9,014 bases of DNA from CAYVKY01 sp964452115 (GTDB lineage Bacteria > Bacteroidota > Ignavibacteria > Tepidaquicellales > Tepidaquicellaceae), in assembly GCA_964452115.1 (NCBI GenBank), contig CAYVKY010000099.1:1-9014 (forward strand), read 5' to 3'. Shown piece after piece: positions 1-6,635 of the stretch. Positions within the stretch are counted from its first letter, which is position 1. The number at the start of each line of letters is the position of its first letter. The position numbers were made by a program, and so were the translations under genes. The notes below the pieces were generated by a model. It was not told the DNA's origin. It ran no database searches and worked only from the letters and a program-made list of their open reading frames with translations.

Positions 1-366
1 TTGATATAATAGTAAAATTTCTCATGTATTTAAATTGCAATTTCCGGTAATGGAACCGGTTTGTTTTGCTTCTCATCCCCGACCTGTCGCAGCTCCACAC
101 TGTGCAAAAACGCAAAATATTTGGATTTGAAAAACAACATCACAAAATAATTGCCTGTAAATACGATGAGCGTGCCGCCGCTGGAGCAGCGGCACGAGAG
201 GACCGGGAGCGTTTTTGCGCTGGCGCTTAATAATAATTCAGCGTTTTTGCGAAGGCGTTTACGCACAGGGCAGCGGCAAGCACCGCCCCGACAATAAATG
301 TTTGTGTATCGTCCTAAAAAAAGTTGACACAATAATGAAAGAATATTGCAACACAGAGCAAATAAA
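1..366. other. Stretch without a supported gene
   Basis: No convincing coding sequence is visible here. A 119-codon open frame on the minus strand (389-30) begins inside the terminator hairpin of ccmF, has no signal or domain I recognise, and reads as a chance frame. The stretch has an AT-rich left part and a clearly GC-richer block at about 171-300. That block contains a strong inverted repeat (177-183 against 187-193, three-base loop) and repeated decamers, annotated separately. It could be the remains of a dispersed repeat or of a decayed gene, but nothing in the sequence decides this. Confidence 0.5.
104..250. repeat. Three copies of decamer GCGTTTTTGC
   Basis: The 10-base word GCGTTTTTGC occurs at 209-218 and 241-250 in direct orientation, extending to a shared 12-mer at 208-219 and 240-251. 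It occurs once inverted at 104-113. All three copies lie inside the gene-free stretch downstream of ccmF. The repeats are short and could be coincidental in a GC-richer block. Their clustering with the inverted repeat at 177-193 hints at a small repeat element. Confidence 0.4.
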
Positions 367-398
367 AAGCCCTCATTGGAGTATTCCAAAGAGGGCTT
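367..398 (-). terminator. Intrinsic terminator after ccmF
   Basis: The left arm AAGCCCTC (367-374) pairs with GAGGGCTT (391-398). After one A/A mismatch the inner TTGGA (376-380) pairs with TCCAA (385-389) around a four-base loop. Read on the minus strand, the 13-bp stem is followed by a T-rich tail (TTTTTATT once the last stem T is included). It starts 22 bases past the ccmF stop codon, so it closes the cytochrome-maturation operon. No ccmG or ccmH follows before it. Confidence 0.85.
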
Positions 399-420
399 GT
401 GCGTTTTATAAAATTACCGG

Positions 421-2715
421 TTACTTTTTTAGTTTGATGCGGCGGACGGCTGCGTAGAAAAATCCGAATACCAGAAGGAATGCGCCTGTCCATAATACAT
501 TGATGTACGGTTTGATGGCAACTTTTGCAACAAGGGTTTCGGGTTTCTTCGGGGTTTCGGGTTTGGTTTTGTCTATCACGGCAACTTCGGCTGTGTTTTC
601 CGAATTACCTGACTCTTTAAGTTTCACGCCGTTCAGGTAGAATGTGTAATCGGAAAGTTTTGGATATACAAATGCCTGCGGCGAGGGTTCGCCGTCTTTA
701 TAAGGCAGCGTCAGTTTTATAGTGTCGCTTTTTCCGTCCGTTGTAGTCAATAGCAGTTTTGCGGACATATCAAAATTTCCGCCATTGGATTGCTGCATCA
801 TTCCCGAACCTGCATCAAGCGAAATTAATGAAATCCTGAAATTGAAAACCTGTTTTCCCTGTGATGTAATCTGATATAAATCTTTTGATGAAAACGTTTC
901 CTGCGGCATGAATTCCTGAGGCGAGAAATACAAATCTTTTGATGCGAAACTTGCGATATCGGGATTCTTGATAATATTATCCATATAACTGCTCTTATAA
1001 ATCACGGGCTTCATCGTCATTTCTTTATTTCCCTGTTCAACGAGAATATTCAGGTAATACTTCTGGTCTTTGCTGTTGTTCGGGTCTTTGTATTCTTCAA
1101 GTCCGCGGTAAGTAAATTTATATCCGAATGCATCCATAGGTTTACCGATTTCAAGCGAAAGGTCTTTTTCCTGAGAATACCTTGCAGAGCCGATTACTCC
1201 GAGTATGAAAAGCGCAAGTCCGATGTGTCCCAGCGCCGAGCCGAGCGAAGCCTTCTTCTTTTTTGTGAGGTCATAGATTTTCTGCAGGCTGACAAAGAAA
1301 AGGAAAAACGATGCGAACATCAGCACGATGAAAATGAATTCCGTAACAAGCAGAATAACTCCGAGAACCGTTGCTATTACCGACATTACAACAGGAAAAA
1401 TCATTTTTTTCAGAAATACTCCGTTGTTGTTTTTCTGCCAGCCAATATAGATTGTCACCGCTGCAATCAGAAGTATCACCACCGCAACCGGAAGGCTCAT
1501 CTGATTGTAGAATGAAGCATCAATATTGTTTTTCGAAATTATCGGCATGCTCGTGCCTGCAATGATTATTGCAGCAAGCGCAATCACTATATATGCGCCG
1601 ATAAAAAGAAAATTACCTTTATTTACAGTTGTAATATTTTCTTTGGGGGGAATCTGCGTTTTGATGTCGGAAAGTCTTGAAAAAAGTGCTATGACCGAAA
1701 TTGCAATAAACGACAGAATAAAAATCACGAGAGCCCAATATACCACAGCACCGGGTTCGACGAATGCGTGAACCGATGAATTCTGAAGCACTCCGCTTCG
1801 CGTAAGGAATGTGGAATAGAGTACCAGTAAAAATGCAAGTATCGAAAATACGAGATTAGTTTTAATAAATCTGCCGGTTGCCCTTTGCGCAAGTATGGTA
1901 TGCACAGCCGCCACGAGCACGAGCCATGGAATGAACGAGGAATTTTCCACCGGGTCCCAAGCCCAATAGCCGCCCCATCCCAGCACTCCGTAAGCCCAGT
2001 AGCCGCCGAGTATAATTCCGAGTCCGAGAATTCCCGCGCCGATAAGCGCCCAGGGGAGCACGCGCGAAATCCAGTTTTTATACTGCTTCATTAAAAGCGC
2101 CGAAATTGCAAATGCAAACGGCACAATTGTAAATGTAAACCCGAGGAATAAAATCGGCGGATGAATTACCATCCAAAAATTCTGAAGTATCGGATTAAGT
2201 CCTCTTCCGTCCTGCGGAATAAAACCTTCCTGCACCTGCTCCGGAAATTTTTCCCAGATGTAAAGAAACGGTGACTTCAGTATCAGAAGCAATATCAGAA
2301 ATGCCAGAACCAATGAATACATCATCATAACAGCCGGCTCGTAATAAACTTTTTTATCACTACCGTTTACAGGAACGGGTTTTGAAACATAATTCAACAC
2401 AAACACTCCGACGATAGAAGTGAAAAGCGCCCACAGAAAGAAACTGCCTTCCTGTCCCGCATAAAATGTTGACACCAGAAGCGCCGTTCCGAGGTCTTTA
2501 TCACTGTACTCGTAAACATACGAATACTGGAACTGGTGCGACAGAATCAGATTCATCAGATATGCCGCTGCAAATATCACAAGCACAACTGTGCCGTGAA
2601 AGAAAAGCCGCGCAGGTTTGATGAGCTGCTGCCTGCCTTTGAAACTCAAATAATATAATACTACCGAGGATAGCGATGTTACAAACGCTATGTAAATTAA
2701 GATTCTTCCTGTCAT
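421..2715 (-). CDS. ccmF: Cytochrome c heme lyase subunit CcmF
   Basis: CcmF is the integral membrane core of the System I heme lyase. It receives heme from CcmE and attaches it to the cysteines of apocytochromes outside the inner membrane. The 764-residue protein has many membrane segments and the tryptophan-rich WWD signature at about residues 247-263 (WGGYWAWDPVENSSF then PWL). The four histidines expected of CcmF are visible at H185 (in HPPILFLGF), H272 (AAVHT), H316 (VHAF) and H497 (LGHIGL). A large extracytoplasmic domain, about residues 512-735, precedes the final membrane helix and ends in a Pro/Lys-rich linker (717-728). The protein is roughly 115 residues longer than the E. coli protein as I recall it, mostly through that domain. 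It starts nine bases after ccmE and is the last gene of the operon, ahead of a terminator. No obvious Shine-Dalgarno sequence precedes the ATG. The family assignment is very secure. Confidence 0.97.
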   Translation of the reverse strand: MTGRILIYIAFVTSLSSVVLYYLSFKGRQQLIKPARLFFHGTVVLVIFAAAYLMNLILSHQFQYSYVYEYSDKDLGTALLVSTFYAGQEGSFFLWALFTSIVGVFVLNYVSKPVPVNGSDKKVYYEPAVMMMYSLVLAFLILLLILKSPFLYIWEKFPEQVQEGFIPQDGRGLNPILQNFWMVIHPPILFLGFTFTIVPFAFAISALLMKQYKNWISRVLPWALIGAGILGLGIILGGYWAYGVLGWGGYWAWDPVENSSFIPWLVLVAAVHTILAQRATGRFIKTNLVFSILAFLLVLYSTFLTRSGVLQNSSVHAFVEPGAVVYWALVIFILSFIAISVIALFSRLSDIKTQIPPKENITTVNKGNFLFIGAYIVIALAAIIIAGTSMPIISKNNIDASFYNQMSLPVAVVILLIAAVTIYIGWQKNNNGVFLKKMIFPVVMSVIATVLGVILLVTEFIFIVLMFASFFLFFVSLQKIYDLTKKKKASLGSALGHIGLALFILGVIGSARYSQEKDLSLEIGKPMDAFGYKFTYRGLEEYKDPNNSKDQKYYLNILVEQGNKEMTMKPVIYKSSYMDNIIKNPDIASFASKDLYFSPQEFMPQETFSSKDLYQITSQGKQVFNFRISLISLDAGSGMMQQSNGGNFDMSAKLLLTTTDGKSDTIKLTLPYKDGEPSPQAFVYPKLSDYTFYLNGVKLKESGNSENTAEVAVIDKTKPETPKKPETLVAKVAIKPYINVLWTGAFLLVFGFFYAAVRRIKLKK

Positions 2716-2724
2716 ACCGGAGTT

Positions 2725-3117
2725 TTATTGGTTTTTAATATTTTCGCCGTTTGCTTCGTACTTAGACGGACACTTAGTTAGTATTTCCTTTGCGTGGAAC
2801 GCTCCGTCTTTTGCAATACCCTTTACAACAACCGCTTCGGCAACGTCAAAGTTGTTTGGTTTGGCTCCCGCATAAATCACTTTCATTTCCGTGCCTGCAT
2901 CATCTTTCATCATAAATTCGAACGTGGATGTCGCAGGGTCATATTTCGATTCTTTATCTTTCTGATATGCGCCCTTGACTTCAACGGTTCTCGGCTTTGC
3001 CATCGCATCACTGAAATTTGTGTATTCGATTTTCTTATTTAAGAGTGTATAAAATCCAACAACGAGGAATGCCACTATTACCACCCCGCCGATGATATAT
3101 CTGATAAGTTTTGTCAT
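2725..3117 (-). CDS. ccmE: Variant heme chaperone CcmE (CxxxY type)
   Basis: CcmE is a membrane-anchored, extracytoplasmic heme chaperone that takes heme from CcmC/CcmD and passes it to CcmF. The 130-residue protein has one N-terminal membrane anchor (about residues 7-26) followed by an OB-fold-like beta domain. It shows the family pattern VVVKGIAKDGAFHAKEILTK just before the heme site. In canonical CcmE that site is HxxxY and the histidine binds heme covalently. Here it reads C116-P-S-K-Y120, so cysteine replaces histidine in register. CxxxY CcmE proteins are known from some sulfate reducers and archaea, in Ccm systems that lack CcmH and often CcmG. Its ATG overlaps the ccmD stop (ATGA), which suggests translational coupling, and ccmF follows nine bases later. 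The identity is secure; the variant heme chemistry is inferred from known relatives. Confidence 0.95.
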   Translation of the reverse strand: MTKLIRYIIGGVVIVAFLVVGFYTLLNKKIEYTNFSDAMAKPRTVEVKGAYQKDKESKYDPATSTFEFMMKDDAGTEMKVIYAGAKPNNFDVAEAVVVKGIAKDGAFHAKEILTKCPSKYEANGENIKNQ

Positions 3118-3245
3118 AATTTATTTTGTTTTTCAAGTTTAGAAATTTTTCTGTCCATCGAAAAAAGGTAAACAAAAAGTCCGATCCAGATTATCAAAGC
3201 AATTGCAAGTACAACATATAACTGATTTGTCTGAAAAAATTCCAT
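3114..3245 (-). CDS. ccmD: Small heme exporter protein CcmD
   Basis: This is a 43-codon gene lying exactly between ccmC and ccmE, short enough to be missed by length cut-offs. The protein starts MEFFQTNQLY. It has one membrane helix (about residues 9-28, rich in V, L, I and W) followed by a charged tail containing MDRKISKLEKQ. That is the topology and tail pattern of CcmD, a single-pass protein that helps release holo-CcmE from CcmC and the CcmAB transporter. Its ATG shares one base with the ccmC stop (TAATG), and its TGA overlaps the ccmE start (ATGA), so all three genes appear translationally coupled. Position, size and topology together make the call strong despite the low sequence conservation of this family. 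Confidence 0.9.
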   Translation of the reverse strand: MEFFQTNQLYVVLAIALIIWIGLFVYLFSMDRKISKLEKQNKL

Positions 3246-3907
3246 TAGGTTTCTTTATTTTGATTAATAAAATATAATTTTTCAATCCTGATTTTCAGGT
3301 TTAATATCCATATAAAAAGCATTGTAAACGACACGAGCGAAAACACAAACAGCTGCAGCATAGATGAATCCATTTTAATTTTTCCCTGAGTGTTGATTAT
3401 CGGGTCGGGATGAAGCGACTGCACGATTCTCGGAAGTATGAAAATAAAAAACGGAACCGTGATAAATGCTATGATTGAATACACCGACGAGAGTTTTGCT
3501 TTCTGCTCGGGATTTCCGATTGCAGAGCGCAGCGAAAAATATGCGCCGTAAATCAAAAGCAAAATAAATATTGATGTCTCGCGCGGATCCCAGTTCCAGA
3601 ATGAACCCCAGGAAAACTTTGCCCACAGCGAACCTGTCACAGTTGCGAGGATGCAGAATAAAAATCCCACGCTTGATGCGGAGAATGCCTTGACGTCGTA
3701 CATCATATCCTTTTTCACAAGATACTGCACGGAATAAATCATAGACAAGAGAAATGCAAACACGGACAGCCATGCAGTCGGAACGTGAAGGAAAATTATT
3801 CTTGCCTTTTCACCGAGTGCGGGAATAAAAGGTATCGGCATCGTAAATGTCAGTGTAAGCACTGCTGCGATACATAAAAATATTATTACCGGAAATATAT
3901 TTTTCAT
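3245..3907 (-). CDS. ccmC: Heme handling protein CcmC
   Basis: CcmC is the inner-membrane protein that loads heme onto CcmE. The 220-residue product has about six hydrophobic segments and the tryptophan-rich WWD motif at about residues 95-110 (WAKFSWGSFWNWDPRETS). Two conserved external histidines flank it: H41 in FLHVPTAW and H166 in SLHPDP, which are the expected axial heme ligands. Length and motif order are typical of CcmC, not of the longer CcmF or CcsA types, although all share the WWD domain. It follows the upstream lipoprotein gene by 16 bases and overlaps ccmD by one base. The genes ccmA and ccmB, which often precede ccmC, are not next to it. Confidence 0.97.
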   Translation of the reverse strand: MKNIFPVIIFLCIAAVLTLTFTMPIPFIPALGEKARIIFLHVPTAWLSVFAFLLSMIYSVQYLVKKDMMYDVKAFSASSVGFLFCILATVTGSLWAKFSWGSFWNWDPRETSIFILLLIYGAYFSLRSAIGNPEQKAKLSSVYSIIAFITVPFFIFILPRIVQSLHPDPIINTQGKIKMDSSMLQLFVFSLVSFTMLFIWILNLKIRIEKLYFINQNKET

Positions 3908-3923
3908 TTAATTTTTTTTGAAT

Positions 3924-4352
3924 TTATTTGTCCTCCGGAACCGGCATCCCTATCTGATTATACATATCTTCAATGCTTTTTAATTCATCGTTTGCGTCTT
4001 TATTGGCAGGGTCAAGTGCCAGCACTCTTCTCAGATGTTTTAATGCCAGTCTGATGGATTCTTTATTCATGTGCCCCATATCCTGTTTCGGCGAAAGAGC
4101 AAGCCCTGCTGCAAGATGTTTCTTAATCAGTTCACTTTTATTTTTAGAGGATTTATCTTTTTCATAAACTTTTTCAAAATCCAATGCCTCCTGCGACATT
4201 TTCATTGCGTCATTATTTGCCTGCTGCATATTTCCGTGGTCTGGCGGCATTTGTCCCGTTTGCTGTTCATTCGAGGTTGTTTTCTTTTCTTCCATTTTTG
4301 AGCATCCGCTCATTACTGCTAATACTAATACCAACAAAATTAAATTTTTCAT
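3924..4352 (-). CDS. Met/His-rich TPR-like lipoprotein at head of ccm operon
   Basis: I do not recognise a named family. The 142-residue product begins with a lipoprotein signal peptide (MKNLILLVLVLAVMSGC; lipid-carrying Cys at 17, with a less usual Met at the -3 position). The mature N-terminus contains a Met/His/Gln-rich segment (M35, H39, M42, M50, M52), and a second cluster is M92-G-H94-M95. The C-terminal half (about 58-135) is helical. Its stretch ALKHLRRVLALDPANKDAND looks like the second helix and turn of a tetratricopeptide repeat. The gene is 16 bases upstream of ccmC and is the first gene after the terminator at 4432-4474, so it probably leads the operon. A TPR protein here could stand in for the apocytochrome-holding role of CcmI/CcmH, and the Met/His clusters could bind copper or heme. 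Both roles are inference from context. Confidence 0.8.
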   Translation of the reverse strand: MKNLILLVLVLAVMSGCSKMEEKKTTSNEQQTGQMPPDHGNMQQANNDAMKMSQEALDFEKVYEKDKSSKNKSELIKKHLAAGLALSPKQDMGHMNKESIRLALKHLRRVLALDPANKDANDELKSIEDMYNQIGMPVPEDK

Positions 4353-4360
4353 CGAATTAT

Positions 4361-4377
4361 TTATATTATTAATATAA
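4361..4377. promoter_or_regulatory. 17-base AT palindrome upstream of the ccm operon
   Basis: TTATATTA-T-TAATATAA is a perfect odd palindrome lying 9-25 bases before the ATG at 4352, in the AT-rich spacer between the upstream terminator and the ccm operon. It could be an operator or overlap a promoter. It consists only of A and T in a very AT-rich spacer, so chance is a serious alternative. I found no convincing -35/-10 pair around it. Confidence 0.2.
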
Positions 4378-4431
4378 GTGTAAACAATTTTTCTGAGTAA
4401 ATCATTTCATAAAATAATCAAATTATTACAA

Positions 4432-4474
4432 AAAAAGCATACTCTTTTGATTTATTAGAAAGAGTATGCTTTTT
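4432..4474 (-). terminator. Strong terminator after the multiheme cytochrome operon
   Basis: A 16-bp perfect inverted repeat (AAAAAGCATACTCTTT at 4432-4447, AAAGAGTATGCTTTTT at 4459-4474) encloses an 11-base loop. It begins 15 bases beyond the stop of the 7-heme lipoprotein gene. The minus-strand transcript ends in a long T run. The symmetric A/T flanks also make it work on the opposite strand. It separates the barrel-cytochrome unit from the cytochrome-maturation operon, so the two sets probably have independent transcripts. Confidence 0.9.
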
Positions 4475-4489
4475 GTAAAAACCGGCATA

Positions 4490-5341
4490 TCACTTCTTTT
4501 GTAAACGGTCTATTACTCCGTTAATATGAAGCGATTTATTAATAATCTGTCCGCTGGAATCCATCACATTTCCGTGGCAGTAATAGCACTGATTCTGAGT
4601 AAATCCGGTATAGTGCGTGCCGCCCGGAAGCGGATTTCCGGTCACTGGGTTTCCGTGGCATGAACCGCAATTCATCGGCGTATTGGAAGTCCACGACGGA
4701 TCTGAGCCAACGTGCAGCGCATAATTTCCGTTACGGAAATTTCCGTGGCAGTACGTGCCCGAGCAGGTGGCTGTTGCTCTATCCCATACAGGATGCGGTG
4801 TGACGCCGTATCTGGATACTATTGCAAGCGAATCAAATACAATAATCGCAACGCCGTTCCTTGTCGGAGAAATGTGCATTGTGTCCGCAAATGAAGGAAT
4901 CTTCCAGTGACACGCCACGCATCTTACTCCGGCCGAATTCCTCAGCGTGCTGTCTTTGCTCAGATGGACATTATGAGCACCTACACCCAGATATGTCGGG
5001 TCGGTCGAGCCGTTCAGAGCCTTCGGCGGGAATATTGTATTTATGCCGTTGCCGTGACAAAGCGTGCAGGATGTCGGACCTGACGGGTGGCAGTCATAGC
5101 AGCTTTTTGCTCCATTGCCGCCTTTGAAGTCTTTCCCGTGGCACTGCGTGCAGTAATTCATACTCCAGTTATGAGCGGCAATTCCCTTGCCGTGGAAATC
5201 GGGTGATGACGGGTCGGCGTATCCTGCAGCGTGTATGCCGGCTTCAGGAGCCACTACCAGATTGTCCTTCTCTTTTGAGCAACCTATGATGGATACCGCT
5301 GCTATCAGGCTTATTATCAACAATGAATAAAACTTATTCAT
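4490..5341 (-). CDS. 7-heme c-type cytochrome lipoprotein
   Basis: This is an exported electron-transfer protein. I chose the ATG at 5341 because it gives a compact lipoprotein signal (MNKFYSLLIISLIAAVSIIGC). An in-frame ATG at 5374 would add 11 residues and remains possible. Numbered from 5374, the lipid-carrying Cys is C32. CX2CH heme motifs start at C75, C92, C103, C152, C236 and C263. One CX4CH motif, CSGTYCH (204-210), lies between them. A CX4CH followed by CX2CH matches the pattern of the Geobacter-type CxxxxCH...CXXCH repeat family. Four motifs continue as CHGN, suggesting internal duplication. The lipid anchor points to the outer membrane, and surface exposure is plausible. It is the last gene of a unit with a beta-barrel and a 14-heme cytochrome, which fits the outer partner of a porin-cytochrome conduit. 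Electron partners cannot be read from the sequence. Confidence 0.9.
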   Translation of the reverse strand: MNKFYSLLIISLIAAVSIIGCSKEKDNLVVAPEAGIHAAGYADPSSPDFHGKGIAAHNWSMNYCTQCHGKDFKGGNGAKSCYDCHPSGPTSCTLCHGNGINTIFPPKALNGSTDPTYLGVGAHNVHLSKDSTLRNSAGVRCVACHWKIPSFADTMHISPTRNGVAIIVFDSLAIVSRYGVTPHPVWDRATATCSGTYCHGNFRNGNYALHVGSDPSWTSNTPMNCGSCHGNPVTGNPLPGGTHYTGFTQNQCYYCHGNVMDSSGQIINKSLHINGVIDRLQKK

Positions 5342-5388
5342 AAACTTATTTAATTTTAATTTATATAATTCCATTTCAAATTTTCAAT

Positions 5389-6624
5389 CTACTTTCTTCC
5401 GTGACAATATCCGCAGAATCCTGTTCCCGGCGTTCCGTTCGGACGGGCATTTGCATCTGTATGACATCTGAAGCACACTGCTCCCATTGTATTATGCCAT
5501 ATACCGTGATCATCGTGCATAAATCCTGATTCGTGAGTTTTCGGATTTGTTCCTTTCACTCCGTCATTGTCGAAGTGGCATCTGATACAAACCGGGTCTG
5601 CTCCGCTGCCGCTGTGGCAGGCTTCGCAGGACTCAATATCCTTCCTTGCAAGGTCAGCATGAAGTCCGCCGCCCGTATTGACTCCGATGGTTTTGAAGTT
5701 TGCCGCAAGATGCGTCTTCGGCATAATTCCGGTCGGAATATTTCCGCCGTCTTTATGACAAGGTGCGCAAAATTCCACAGGGTCGTGGCAGGTTTTGCAT
5801 TCGAAACTTTTTTGAGTTGCATCAAGTCCGTGTGTATAAATGTAGTTCAGGTTATGAACATTGCTGAGCTTCTGAAGTCCGGCTCTGTCTGTTCTTGTAC
5901 CGGTTCCCTTCGTCCAGTAAGGAGCAAAGAAATCGGTTTTCGAGTTGCTTCCCTTGTATGCAGACGGACTGTGGCAAACCGTGCAGAATGTTTCGCTGTG
6001 GCACATCATACAATTCTGAATGTATGCTGCTGCTTTATGTTCGTTCAAAAAATTTGCTGACAGGTGGCTTGCAGGTTTCAAACCTGTAAGATTTGTATGA
6101 CAGCCATCGCAGCTGTTCGTTGCCGATTTTGAATCGTGGCAGCTGTAACAGGTTTCCATATAAGGCATTGCGCCGGGCGTGGTGCCTGCATACAATCCCT
6201 GGTCTAAATTCTTATGGCAGTCCTGACACTTCTGTCCTTTATCGAGATGGAACTTGTGAGAAAAGTTAAGGTCTTTCTGAGTATGGCGCAGCTTCATATA
6301 AACGCCGTCATAATGGCAAAGGCTGCATTGCTTTTGGTCGTTCACATCATGGCATCCTGCACATACCGGATGGGCTGGCATCAATCTGTCGGTTGACTTC
6401 ACCGATTTTGCAACGCCATTGTGGCATACATCACAGGCAACTTCCAAATCTTTAACGTGCAATTTATGATTGAACTTCAGAATCTTCTGATTCGTCAGAG
6501 TATCTTTTTGCACCGATGCGGGAAATAAATTTTTCACAGGTGATGCATTGCGCCCAGATGCCGTGAAAATCAAAAACACTACTATTAATGGTATTAATGC
6601 GATGTAATACTTATAAACTCTCAT
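5389..6624 (-). CDS. 14-heme exported c-type cytochrome
   Basis: The ATG at 6624 is preferred because it lies 11 bases after the stop of the barrel gene. The alternative at 6657 overlaps that gene and adds 11 residues. The 411-residue protein has one N-terminal hydrophobic stretch (about 6-22) that serves as signal peptide or anchor. It has fourteen CX2CH motifs starting at C64, C88, C100, C133, C159, C172, C205, C214, C276, C286, C333, C346, C384 and C404. The first six form two three-heme modules, each led by F-x-H-K-x-H (residues 51 and 121), like class III cytochrome c7/c3. The last eight are spaced as four pairs, three of them led by P-x-x-H-x4-F (184, 302 and 361). A periplasmic multiheme electron carrier is the best call. 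Beside a barrel and a lipoprotein cytochrome it fits the inner partner of a porin-cytochrome conduit. Hemes must be added by a Ccm system such as the one encoded next door. Confidence 0.92.
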   Translation of the reverse strand: MRVYKYYIALIPLIVVFLIFTASGRNASPVKNLFPASVQKDTLTNQKILKFNHKLHVKDLEVACDVCHNGVAKSVKSTDRLMPAHPVCAGCHDVNDQKQCSLCHYDGVYMKLRHTQKDLNFSHKFHLDKGQKCQDCHKNLDQGLYAGTTPGAMPYMETCYSCHDSKSATNSCDGCHTNLTGLKPASHLSANFLNEHKAAAYIQNCMMCHSETFCTVCHSPSAYKGSNSKTDFFAPYWTKGTGTRTDRAGLQKLSNVHNLNYIYTHGLDATQKSFECKTCHDPVEFCAPCHKDGGNIPTGIMPKTHLAANFKTIGVNTGGGLHADLARKDIESCEACHSGSGADPVCIRCHFDNDGVKGTNPKTHESGFMHDDHGIWHNTMGAVCFRCHTDANARPNGTPGTGFCGYCHGRK

Positions 6625-6635
6625 ATTCTTAAATT

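Noticed and set aside
324..352. TTGACA box that could be a plus-strand promoter
   Set aside because: No acceptable -10 lies at 16-18 bases, and no plus-strand gene follows.
30..389. 119-codon minus-strand open frame downstream of ccmF
   Set aside because: It starts inside the ccmF terminator stem, has no recognisable domain or signal, and has cysteine- and leucine-rich composition unlike its neighbours, so it was not called as a gene.
1225..2094. Several plus-strand open frames opposite ccmF
   Set aside because: They are antisense shadows of a very well supported membrane protein gene, with no start context or domain of their own.
5533..6060. 175-codon plus-strand open frame opposite the 14-heme cytochrome
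   Set aside because: It is the complement of a gene with fourteen intact heme motifs; its composition reflects that strand, and no domain is visible.
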